NCBI GenBank assembly: GCA_013115135.1
Contig: JABANP010000126.1
Location: 1-64,000 of the forward strand
DNA length: 64,000 nucleotides
From: Perkinsus olseni
Taxonomy: Eukaryota > Perkinsozoa > Perkinsida > Perkinsidae
Direction: 5' to 3'
In this document: in pieces, positions 11,901 through 24,196 of the stretch
Numbering within the stretch: the first letter of the stretch is position 1
How the letters are laid out: each line of letters opens with the position of its first letter
Program-made: the position numbers and the translations under genes
The notes under the pieces: generated by a model
What the model was told of the DNA's origin: nothing
The model's input: the letters and a program-made list of their open reading frames with translations, nothing else
The model's database searches: none

Positions 11901-14900
11901 TTCATATCAGTAAAGGCTATCTTGGCCGCGATGGTGTGTGATGCAAGGATACTCAATCTACACAAGGTGATGGAGTGGGAGGATGTATCAGTGGATGGAT
12001 ACCCCCAGTCCGCTCCTCCCCCCTCCTCCTCGTCGACTGGATCTCTATGAGCATGACTGATAGTTGCTCTGTCAAATGCTGTACCAGGAGGGAACAGTGC
12101 TTCAACATCGAGAGTATCTGCTGATGATACTGGTACAAAAGATATCTTTATACTCGACCTTGAGCCAGCTGAAAGGTACCTACAACAGATATTGCAGAGA
12201 TTACACAGTGCTACAGGCTTACGGTCCAAGTAGATGGATTTCGAGATCGAGTAGCTGTGGTAATATATCCCAACTTTGATAAACCTCAGAGCTGAGTATG
12301 ATACCATCTCGTTCATGACGTGCTTCCCAGTAGTTATCGATAGGATCAATAGGGCTCTGCAAGGGGCGACAGGTGGACGAGGGAATGATGGTGATGGTGA
12401 TGTGAAGTAAACCTCACCTTGGTTGGATTAATGACAGTAGTCACCAGCAGCATGGGCTCATTGTCGGGGAATGCTGGTGTCTTATATTCCAGGACTTGAT
12501 AAGTCTGGCAGTGCAGGTATTCGCAAGTGTAGCGAGAATTGTGGTATTGAGATTATTACCATAGTGCAGATGAACGTTGATGCCTCGTTAACACTGCTGC
12601 TGTTGTTGTTGCTATGGTGTATACAATGACATGATGGTTGGCCAGTACTAGGCAGAGGGTTCGTTCCACTAGGCCATAGAACCTCAAAACATCTAGTATC
12701 ATCACCATCATCATCACTGGAGGACTGATCTTCTCGGAGGTCATAACCATAAGGTGCTGTTATACTGACCTACAGGAGAGTGGTAGTCGTGACTAGTAGG
12801 TAAGGTAGGAATGCTGACCAGATCCCCATCCATCAGAGGGTGAGTGAATGTTATACTTATGGTCAAACCCTTGACCTTGGCTTCACCATTGAACTCATTA
12901 TTAACGTTGTTGACATGGAAGGATACCAACGCCTACTGGTTATGGTATCCAATGGACGTGATGACATCGATAACTACTTCATTGATTGGATAGCCATCAA
13001 GAGTAGCCTCATCAAGGGGCTCTCGTAGTAGGCGTGCTGGTGAACGATAATCATCTGTTGTATATGCTGATGGCGTAAAGGACTGCATCGTCCATTGTAA
13101 AGAGGTAGACGACGACGATGACTCTACAGTACTGTAGGGATTGTACACGTATCCTCTCAAGGTGTATCTAAGTTGGTCAACAGATGAGGAGGAGAAGGAG
13201 GAGGCTAGGGCTTACTTCCGATCAGCTTGGATACTCTTACTCCCTACTTGAGTTATAGTCAGGGCCCTACCATCACTATCATCATCTATTTTACATACAT
13301 AGTCGATGTACGGCCTCAAGAGAATGATGTCATCTTCAGTGGTAGTGGTTGTTGTAGCACTAGGAGTGGTGGTAGTAGTAGGAGTTAGTGCGATAGTTTC
13401 TGTCGAGGTTACTGTAGCACTACTGGTGTCGACTCTTGTGTCGTATGATAAGGATGGGCATGTACGGCCTACGAGCCCACTAACCCAAGTGAATCTGAGG
13501 TATCTCAGTATACAGTATCAGTGTTGTTGATGGTGACTAGCCCACTCTGGTGGTGTGATGATCTTTAGAATACCGCCTCTGTCCACTGGGCTGGTAATAC
13601 CCTGCAGGACATCTATCATTGGGTTGCCTTCATAAGGACTGATGCTGTTGGTTGGGGTGAAAGTGAGCCTTATCAGAACCTGTTGATGATGGAGTAACGA
13701 TACTTGTGATGATGTTCCTTTTCAAGAGTACCTCCTGTAGCCCTGTAAGAGATGTTACAGGCCTAAGTAGAGTAGCAGCCGTTGATGCGCTGGCCAGGGT
13801 GATGTCGGTGAAAGTACTTAGACGATACCCAGGGAAGGGTAGAGAGCTCTGCTTGCCTGATAATAATAGGCCACTGAATTGCTATTAGAGTGGAAAAGCC
13901 ACCTTTGAGGGAGACCACCCAAAGGTTCTGATCGTAGGGTATAGGATAGGATACACTCATCACGGCTATGCGTAATACATATCTACGACGACCACTTTGC
14001 ATCATAAGCACAATCGTCCTCAGCCCACGGCAACTACTTCTTGCCGTTGGCCTGTAGTCCAGGGCTCTACAGTGATATCTGTGATACAATCTTGGGATAT
14101 TGTAAAGCCTATGGGAGCCTTGATGATAAGCTCCGATGGTAGGGTCTGCTAAAGCGACAATACCACATTTCGCACGACTACTGTATACCTGTGAAGGCTC
14201 TATACTCCCTCCTGAGGTGAACCCAAATGCTATCAGTATCTCATTACGCTTCCCAGGACGATCATCCCTCCCAGTAGCAGTCCTGACTGTTGGCGCTGAT
14301 CAAAACAACAGTAACAATGGTTGATAGTGTCGTTGATGATGATGGCGTTTACTAAGTATAGCTGCATCATCTATAATGAAGGCTTCATTCATCTTAGCAT
14401 TGATAGGTAACCCTGGTGCACTCGCTGGAGTATCAGCTATCGATGCCCCTCCACTGGGATACTCTCCCTATGTTATAGTAACTATAGTGATGATTATGAT
14501 ACCGATTATGGTACTACGGCAAGACCTCTCAATGGTCCATAGTATCTCATCACCGTTTGTCAGTGTATCCGGGTTCTTACACTTAAACCTCAGTTTGTAT
14601 CTATCATCAATACCATTGCTGATGTATTGAATACGGTGATCACCTCCCAGGTTGTATGGCCCCTTCACTATGCAGGTGGGGTGATGCCTCATCATCATCT
14701 AGCAGCCTAGTATTGTCATCTCCTCCTGCTGCTGTGATAACGATTATGAGACCATATGCGGCACTGTTATCACCACCACCAAGATCGGATGAGGGAGATA
14801 GCCTTGACGACCAGTCCGGGTGCTTTCTACGGGGTATTATCCTGAAGCCACCATGGGCAGTAGTAGTAGAAGAGCTGTGTCACTTACTCACAGACTGCTG

Positions 14901-17900
14901 TTGGAGGTAGAGCTAAGAATCCAGGTTCGATATTATCCAGGGGTATACATGTGCCACTAAGCTCAGTAAAGAAGTCATCGATAGTGTTACCCTCTATGAT
15001 TAGACCTCGTGCAAGGTCATTGGCTCTGATGATGATACCCCCACCAAGAGGGAGGCCTGTTACTAGCGTGAACACGATGTCTATAGTGTTGTGGGAGTAG
15101 GAGGCAACATCAGTAAGGTAGTCGATGTACATGTTATTGATGACTCTTATTGATCCAGCATCCATCATAGCCACACCATGTCGTGTACGATAAGCGTCTC
15201 TGTAGCCGACTTCCAATACATAACTGTTAAGGCCGTCTATTGGGTCATTATCAGGTACCCTTATCCTATGACTAAATCCATAGACAACATCAGGTACCAG
15301 TACTACTTCCTCCCATACTAGTTGCCTATAATTATTCTGTATGGTAGGAGGAGGGCCTGGTATGGTATGAATATGATGATCAGCATCATCAGGGTTGTTG
15401 GGAGGGCCATATCGTATGTCATCATCCTGTTGAAATTCCCAGATGTAACCTGGTGGGGCTGTGATACGTATCGAGGTCTCCGTGTCGATATTAGATGTTA
15501 TTATAATAGGATACACGGATAGAGTACTAGATATACCCCCACGGTAATGATAGGGTAGCTGATGGGCATGAGGCTACCACTAACTACTAGTAGTAGTAGC
15601 CATACCACTCTACCATGGCCTCAACTCCCTCAGCATAATAGACAGCAGTTGGCATTAGACCTGATGCATGGTGATGCTGACGATGGTGATGCTGATGTTA
15701 TCATATCCTCACTCTCATAGACAGCCCATGAGCGTTGATGGTAATCCTGAGTAGTTATGGCTGTAGTGAGTGGTGACGATAATAGATAATAGTTTGAGGA
15801 CCACGTGGATGGTATGGGCCATGGTGTCCCCTCGATGATGTATCCATCTGTAACAGGTGCAATGAGAGGTCCATCTAGTGATCATCATCATCATCATTAT
15901 TACTGTGATCAGCTACGTACAGACGCCATTGATAGTGTTGAGACACGGTCCATACTTCAGGATTGCTAACTTCAACCGTGAAAGCATATCTAGCATTATT
16001 ACCCTCGACGAATCCTGCTACCTGATAGGATAGTACTTAGGATGAGGACGAGGGATGTACTTTGATCTCCGCGATAGGCTTTCTATCATCATCATCATCA
16101 TCGTTGCAGAGCTTTCTCAGATAGTCGCCTCTTCTCATTCCAGTACAGGTAGTGGTAGCAGGTAGGTGGGCCGTGTTACCATCGGTAGTCGTTATGTATC
16201 TGATGCCTACATCATCACCCATCATGATGATAGGACCTGTGGGCCAACCTCTCAGGTATACGATCGATATGGCAAGGGTGAGAGAAGTCAAACCCGATGG
16301 GGGCCTCGAGGATGATGCTGCTACCCATACCGAGCCTTGACCTTACCTAATGGACCCATAGCTAGTCCAGAAAGGTGGAGCAACATACTTTGAAGAAGAG
16401 GGCAAGCCAGTGAGTTGGATGATGACCTCTCACCACCCAGCCCATACCCGTTAATGGCTGCAATGTAGCGTATGGTGTACTCTGCAGTACGCCCTAGGGA
16501 GCAGTTACAATACTGATTGGTGATGATGATGAGGAGCTGTACCGCAGCATTACCACATTCCCCGCGAAGGTCTCATCTTCGTACTCGAGGGTCAAGAAAG
16601 GTATACCATGGAAGGAGTAGTCCGGCCTTAGTGTGGATAGCACACCAGTACTCATGTTACTCATACTCATGTTGTATAGCGTGGAGGCATTGGTGATATT
16701 GTATGCTACTGTGTGGATGGCAGTGAGCTGGCCATTGGATGTAAAGGACACGGTCCAAAAGTTCGATGGTGATGACTGAAGGAGAGGAGGGTGGTGTTGC
16801 TGATGCATTATGGTTGCCCCTCAGGTGGCCATCACCTTAGGTAGAGGGTCAGGAGGATTACGTACAGCCATGGGCACGTAGACGATAGTACCAGCAAATA
16901 GGACGAAACCATCAGCCAAGGTATACCTCAGAAAGGCACACTCCGAGCTCATAACGGGGGATAGCGTCCCCACCTGCAAATATTGCTGCAGCAAGGGTTT
17001 GTTATGTTACTGGACCACACACCACCATGTGGTGGCAGTTGAGTGAAGTGATGCTCAGTGGAGTCGATAGTGAATAGGTCCGGGAGTATCACTCCCTGTT
17101 TAGCACTAGAGTCAGCCACTAAGCCTGACAAGGCTTGAGAAGGCTGGCGAGAGCGTCTTGGCCTACATGCATAACCATGAGGGAGTTTCAACTCAATGGC
17201 CGCTCTTGGAAGAGGTAGGCCATCATGGTGCAGGGGTAGAAGAGGCTGGCGAAGAGTAGAAGGTATCCTCAGTCTCACCTGATGTCGGGGTCATAATAAC
17301 ATCTTGATGTTGATGACCGGGTTATTGACGTGGTTACTACATAGAGTATATTGCCCCGATCATACTCAAACGGCATACTGCCGTACCCGGCAACACCCCA
17401 CTTGAGTAAGGTTCCAACAGCATGGCTTGCAATGGTTGAAATCAAACCGGATGGTTTCAGGAAGAGCAAACCTGGAGGCTACTCAGGAGGAGACACAGCG
17501 GGGTCGCTGGGAGAAGTACCTTTCGAGGTGATGAAGTCCGAATGAAGGCCGTCTCTATCTGAGATCTCCGCAGCAATACGTGTTGGAAAGAGGCCAGTGA
17601 ACCTGATAATCCAACCGACATGCTTCGCCGGGAGTTCCCGGGGATACCAATAGCCGGAAATGATAATAATTATCGGGCCCTGTGGCGCAACGGTAGCGCA
17701 TCTGACTCCAGATCAGAAGGTTGTCCGTTCGAATCGGGCCGGGGTCATTTTTGTAGTGTCGGCGCATCTTACATTGGAAGCGTGATATCATGGAAAGTGA
17801 GGTTACAAGTGTTATTGAGGAGTATCGGAGGCATCCTGAGGTCGAAGACTACGGATATAGCGTTACTGCCAGTATGCTCCGTGAGAGACAAGAACTGACC

Positions 17901-20900
17901 TGATGAAGGGAGTGTATTTGCATGAAATGCGTCCCGCTGAAGAAAGATTTACAGGTCGGATATCCACAGGAATGAGGAGCATGCATACTGCAGTTCATTC
18001 GACAACCTGTTGCTGGTAGGTTCCACTGAGTAAGGGGCCATAAATGGAGCATGAAACGTGATGTAGAGAGAATACCACTGCCAGCCAAGTTGATCTAAGA
18101 AGGCGAGGGGAAGAAGTCACAAGCAGCGAAATCGGTTGTTAGGAACCACCGTGAGATTAGCCGTAGCGTGGGACGGTGCTTCCTGTGATGGTGTGAGGTC
18201 CAACACTCCATCGGGTTGGTGATCAGTACCGACTATTGTTATCCCTCCACCTGGGATGGGAACAGGTCACACCATCACTGTCCATCTCTGCCGGCTCCCA
18301 CCTAGATGCATGTCCCATCGCGCATGGGTCATCTCTGAAGGTGGAGACTTTGTCGTAAGAGAGGTTGCTGCTGAGCCATGATCGAACACTCTATATCTGC
18401 CCGAGCTGAGCTATCACGGTTAGCGCCGATGATGAGCATTCATACATGCTGCCTCCTTCTGTATATACATTATCTACACCACAGGCCCCGCTGTCATCAT
18501 CATCAAAACACTCGTAGTAGATATGTACATGGGATTGCCCGGTGGTGATCCTTGGCGACACCTAAGCAGCAGGCACACAGCTGGACAGGCCAAGTGTTTC
18601 CGGTGATCACCTTGACGTTGAAGGCAAGTTGATAATGGCACTCTCCAACCGTGCCGTCAGCCCCTCCACATGAATCCCGTAGAAGAGGTTGAGGGTCAGG
18701 ACCTTCGGAGGCGTCGTCGGAATGAAACCTCAGGATGAACTCTCGATAAGGTGTCTTATCCTCAACCTCAGTCGAGGAGCTCCCGACTGGGATATCATAG
18801 TAGCTGAATAAGAGCTTGCGAGCTGTTAACAAGGACAGCGATGATCACCTTCTAGTATAATGGCATCCACCAGAGGGCATGGGGAAGCCCGAAGACACCG
18901 CCGATGACCATAACTCTGTGAACATATCACCACATATGCTGACAGATGCACGAGAAGCTGGAACCTGAAGCCTGTAGTAGCAATGACGATGCAGTTACCC
19001 CCTACCTCCTCGTCTCGAGGGAAGGGCGACGACATATTCGATGTGGCTGAGACTATCGTTGATAAGTTAGAGATGGATGCATTGGGGCCTAGGAGGCCCT
19101 CATACTGTTGCATGGCCAGTAGTGGCGACATGGTGCCTGATACTTGTTGATGATGAAGCGTTGCTGTCTCCCATCCATCCGCCCTTACTGGTCATGTAAG
19201 GCTCTACAACGTCTAAGTTACTGAAGACAATCCTCAGCTGTAATCGAGCTTTAGGGTAACTCTCACGATGTTGGAGAGCTTCATCAGCATGTGCAGGAGT
19301 GAGACTGAGTACCTGAGCGTACATCCACTCCTGCTTCATCACCCGCTGCTGCTGTTGGGTATAGTCGATTACTGCTGGTTGTATGGCACCTTCCATACTG
19401 CTGGTAAGGAACAACTTGACAGACCTCATGCTCGGAGGATTCACGATGGTCAGCGTTCCCACTTGAGAGTAGTATCTACCAGCAACAGCAGGTGACTGAA
19501 CAGCCCTCAGATGAACTTCATATCGCCTTATAGTATTGCCATCCCCTTCCTCTTCGTCGACAGTACCCCAACAGACTACCAAATCCTCCAACGTTCGGGT
19601 AGCCTACTGATGCTGTTGCTGCACGACTTCTGTGATTATCATGAGCACTACCCTCAGATTCTTGCTAGTCCAAGCCTTGCTATGGATCTCCCAGTGACCA
19701 GCTGCTGGATGCACCCCACTTAGGTTGAACGCGAACTCCGGATCAGAAGGGCCGAATCCAATAGGTATACTAACTGTAGTAGAGGACAGGACTGTTACCT
19801 AAAATTAGGGTAACCCCACGACCCGCCACCACCTTTGTAGCACCCTGTGCCCCGTTGTATGGTCATTGCAATCGCTATTGCTTCCACAGGATTGATCACG
19901 GTCACCTCGCAGGATAGCCTTCAAAGTATCAGCATACGGCCCTCTTCCTGCCAGCTTGTATATACGCCATCTCTCCAGGGGCGTCAGAGTAGACCCGCCA
20001 GAGGTAGCTATGGATGATTTGCCACCAATCGTGATGACATCAGGGTCCAGGAGTATGAGATCTCCTGTGTTGATAATACTACTTATGCTACCATTGAAGT
20101 GTAATACCGTACTGCCCAACCCGGACGCATCTATCTGAGTAGAGTAACATCAACAACGCTCGTGGAGGGTAGTACGACTACCTTCAGTATCCTAGGCAAG
20201 TATGGATCATCCTTACTCCTGTAGGTGTACAGCGGTATATTGTGATAAGAAGTCACTTCAGTGCATGACTCTAGACTAGTGGAAGGGCATCCTACCTGAA
20301 GTGCATTGCATAAGCCTTGGATTAGCATCCATCAGCATGACCTTGAAGCCTATCGCAGTCCCCCGTGGGTTATAATCACTAGATGTACATCTACCCCCCG
20401 GTGATAGGATACGTATATGGTCCTGCGACCATCTTGCAGTATAGTTGCCATACACACCATCACGTCTATGTAGACCAAGGCCCCAGCCTCTAGCTACAGT
20501 CAGGGCGAATGTACGGGCTATAGGGACCTCCCAATGCAGGACGTCCCCTCCTGGATACTTCCATGGTCCTCTCACTTGGAAGATATTACCAGCATACCAG
20601 TACTCGTCACTAACACACTCCTTCTGTGCTGTGACGTAAGAGCAGTAGCACACAACCATTGTCCCTGGTATTAATATTCTCAAAGTCTTATCATTAGATT
20701 CACTTGTGAAGGGCAGATAGACATCGTGAGTACAAGTAGTACTACTGGTACTGGCACCAGTAGTAACCTCTGCACAGTGTTTAACAGCAGCATACTGCTT
20801 AGCTTGGTCCTGTGATGATATACCCGATAATATATTGCTATTATACTCTTTCATTTTGCACGCTTTATCGAGTGTATGTTGCCATTGTAAACGATTAGGT

Positions 20901-23614
20901 ACGGCTGTATGATAGCCACCACCCTCCTCTAGTGTAACCACACTCCCGCCCCCTGTACTTCGGTATTTGGCTTCAATATCATACGATATAACATTGAAAA
21001 TTGTTGTATGACCCGCGAACCTAGGCCCCTCCGATGGTAAGATATATGCTCATCATGGTAACCACTACTAGCACTACCACCAATAGAGAGTGTGGTTGGT
21101 AGTGGGTAGTGGGCGCGGTGTTATAGGACCGCTATAGAGGGCGATAGTGCCGGGTTTGTTGGCATACCGGATGGCTTTGATCTTGGATTTAGCTGAACAT
21201 GTTGTACAATACATATTACTACTCGCCAAACCTATCCCATTAACAGAATATACGTACCCTACTTGGAACCACGAAGCACCTGATAGCAATACTACAAGTA
21301 CAGAGAGCCCCAACGAGCTCACCTTGATCACAATTCTCATTACAGTAGCATACCATTGACCATTCTCCAAGAGGCACTGCTAGTCTCGGTGACCATATCG
21401 TATACTCCGTACCAATGGCTCCCAATGGATCAATATTTGGCGATGACCAAACCCTGACAACAGCGCGGAGTCCATGAGGGAAGAACGAAGGCGTAGTACT
21501 TGTAGTCAGCACGTGAGCCTCCGCCAAGTGCATTGGTACCGTCGTAGCGGTATTCTACATTACTCCAAATCTCCCGGTCGATAGTGGTGGTGCGTTCATC
21601 ATCATTATCACTTGATAGGGTTGTTGATGATGACGATGCTACTGTTGTTTTGCACGGCGAGCTTGGAGACCAATTGGGTATATTATTCTCATCACTCAGA
21701 GGTGATTCACCCTCAGCAGCAGCACTACTGTACACGAATTTTATACGCGATTCATCCGAAGCTACAGTACCTGTCATGACGGTCATAATGGAAAGTTGAA
21801 TGAAGTAGTGGGTACTACTAGAGCATCCTCCAGCCGGAGGGCAATCGATACGGAGCAGGAACTCCTGCATCGGTATTATTGAATAGTACCTTGACAAGAG
21901 AATCGAGGAGAGCGAGTCTGGGGTCCTAATCACTTGGTAGAGCAGGAAACATCACCAGCATCACAGATGCTGATAGTGAACAAATAGAGGTAGCCAATCG
22001 GTTGAATGAAGTCATGGAAAGTATCGCATCTAAAGAACCGATCTGAGGACCGCAAGATACTCGAGTGCATCACCTAAGGTTGCCTCCTGCTGCACCAGCA
22101 GTATCATAATCAGGACAGAAGCAAAGGGCTAATGTTTTACCCCCTTCTACCCAGGGTCCTATACTCGGTAAGGTAGCATCTTCATCAGCCCTTAGCTGCA
22201 AAGGACTTGATGTATACACGTCTGAATGGTAGTACGAGTACCAGTGGCAGGGGTCGAAGTGGCTTACCTTCTACAGCGTTCGCCCTGAATACAGTGGATT
22301 CGGGAGGCCAACCATCTCTCTTACTAACCGTTATTATGCATTTATCATTATACTCCTGATGGGTAGGGGGATGGTGAGAAAGTGTCGGTGGGAGCCTCGG
22401 ACCTCTGAGAGTGATATCATGAAGCAATGTACAGCATTAGACACACCTTGCATTATAATAACAATCCCACCTCTCGTGCTGTAGACAACCATTACTCTTA
22501 CATGAGCTGTAAACCCCCAAAACCTACAGGATTACGCAGAAAATAGGTGAACAGTAATGATGGTGATGGACGACCTCAAGTGTTATTGGTAATATATTGT
22601 TATACAGCACGAAAGAGGTGGTGGCCTGGGAGTCGCCAGGCTCTGGTGTGATGCTAGACGATGACATGGCGATCTCGCTATAGCTACCATCTGGGGAGTA
22701 GCATAATCTATACATCCCACCGTGCATGAACCTACGAAGCACGTGATGAATGTGGGTGGGGTAACGACAGTCCTGCCTTATATCACTAGCGATGGTGTTA
22801 CCATCCAGAGATAATATTGATACAGGGGTCCTCAGAGTATCATCTTCAGATGGGCTCGATCGGAGCAACTAGATTGATAGAATGATACTGCTGGTTATGC
22901 TACTGCTGCTGCTGACCTCTATTCCAATTGGAGCTGTGAGTGTGCTGTTGTGGTATACAGCAATAGTGACCCCTTCTGTAGTTATACTAAGACTCCTCCA
23001 TTTGTGCATGGGTATGACTAGATCCTACGCCGGACGATAGGTCTCGTCAACTGGCGAGAACCCTAGTGAGCCTCACATCATCCCTACAACCCTGTCGAGG
23101 TGTTGAGGCTGCTACCAGCCGTATACGCGGAGATGGGTGATTGAAGGTATCAAAGGAGCTTCCTAAGGGTAGAGGGACATCAGGGTAGGGTACAACGGTA
23201 CACCTACCTGACGAGGTAACCTCTATATTAGTTATAGACTCAGCAGCATACACTCTGAGAGGCCCACTCAGATAAGATTCAGTATTGCCATCTCCTACTG
23301 CTACTTCACGTGATGCTGATTCATCGCCAATGGGCACTATAGCTGGTGTTAGCTGAGGTTGTAAGTGTCAACAACATCGTCACTGAATGATGACTACCTT
23401 TAATATGGTTTGCTGAGGGAATGCCCAATCTTCCAATGTCGTTATCACCTAATCTCATGATCTCAAGCCCGCTGTCATCAGTACTAACCTCCGATGCTTG
23501 GGCCCTCCTGCCATCATCAGTGTAGTTTGAACGCACCTCTCGTATGATGTATGATGATAATACAATGATGATAGCATAACATTTAATAAGATGACCACCG
23601 CCGCAGAATACCAT
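8940..23614 (-). CDS. Giant secreted/membrane protein with CYC-type extracellular modules
   Basis: A run of dozens of short minus-strand exons over 14.7 kb. It starts at ATG 23614 with a signal peptide (MVFCGGGHLIKCY, then an Ile/Val-rich core) and ends in a hydrophobic segment (VWSAIITSLTFLTTCY) at the stop, 8940-8942. The ectodomain has recurrent motifs. One is G-x-[YMW]-x-[LV]-C-Y: GEWSMVCYCNENCDQ near 21350, PGTMVVCYCSYVTAQ near 20650, GGMYRLCYSPDG near 22700. The other is a beta-type module with hydrophobic alternation and a P-x-G-[YT] turn: ITAPPGYIWEF near 15460, LFPPGTAFDRATI near 12075, ELKLPHGYACRP near 17170. Many N-glycosylation sequons and Ser/Thr stretches fit a surface protein. 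Introns are about 35-55 bases. Two adjacent genes rather than one remain possible, with the tRNA at 17.7 kb a candidate boundary. No enzyme domain was seen. Confidence 0.6.
17676..17747 (+). tRNA. tRNA-Trp (CCA)
   Basis: A complete 72-base cloverleaf. The acceptor stem GGCCCTG/CGGGGTC has two G-U pairs, with discriminator A at 17747. The anticodon stem TCTGA/TCAGA flanks loop CTCCAGA, so the anticodon CCA is at 17708-17710. The T arm is GTCCG-TTCGAAT-CGGGC. The internal promoter boxes fit RNA polymerase III. There is no intron and no encoded CCA. It lies opposite to the giant minus-strand gene. Confidence 0.95.
17748..17752 (+). terminator. Pol III T-run after tRNA-Trp
   Basis: Five thymines directly follow the discriminator base of the tRNA, the usual RNA polymerase III stop signal. 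Confidence 0.75.
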
Positions 23615-24196
23615 CTATAACGCAGCGCCACTTGTGATGGACACCTCGCGGGTACTCCATCATACACCCTCAGTCATCAATACTCCAACTCAATGCACAT
23701 GAAATTACAGTAACTTTCCACCACCCCGCTGTCCTTTTCTGGGCGAACGCGACTGAAAATGCGCTCCGCTTAGACAGAATCAATGTTGCGCTGTCGGCTT
23801 TACGTCTGACTTTGTTCTGGTTAGCGAGATCAGCGGCCTTGCTGGTATATCGAGGCGCGAAAATCCGGTGACCCAGTAACTCAATGTTTGAAAATAAAAT
23901 CAATTTCGGGGGCGCGCCGTGTCAATATCAGGCCCCGAGGTGAATATCATCATTCCACATGGAATGGGATGGCCGGCCCATGATCGTTCTGTGGTATTAA
24001 AGTCAAACAGTTGAAGCAGTGTCTATACCGCCACATTATAGCCATTGATGGGTGTAACCCTTCTTGTAGATCATTTTTCATAACCTTCCTCCCAATGATA
24101 TCTCCTGGACTATCGACAAATACTGATGGTAGTAGTATTGGGTGCATGGGGTCTTAGAGTACTACTCATGATGCAGGAACGTCAATAGAGGAGGGG
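23615..24196. promoter_or_regulatory. Divergent promoter region
   Basis: This 582-base interval separates the start codon of the giant minus-strand gene from the start of the plus-strand transporter, so it must carry both promoters or share one. Part of it (about 23690-23940) is GC-richer and lacks the ATC triplets of its surroundings, with a GGGGGCGCGCC stretch near 23910. The 77-codon minus frame at 23670-23903 looks non-coding. No TATA box or known alveolate element was identified. Confidence 0.4.

Noticed and set aside
21240..21370. A frame beginning MENGQWYATVMRIVIKV that looks like a signal peptide inside the giant gene.
   Set aside because: The hydrophobic core is the translation of an intron. 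Splicing the other frame gives GEWSMVCYCNENCDQ joined to GASWFQVGYVYS, a continuous CYC module, so no new gene starts here.
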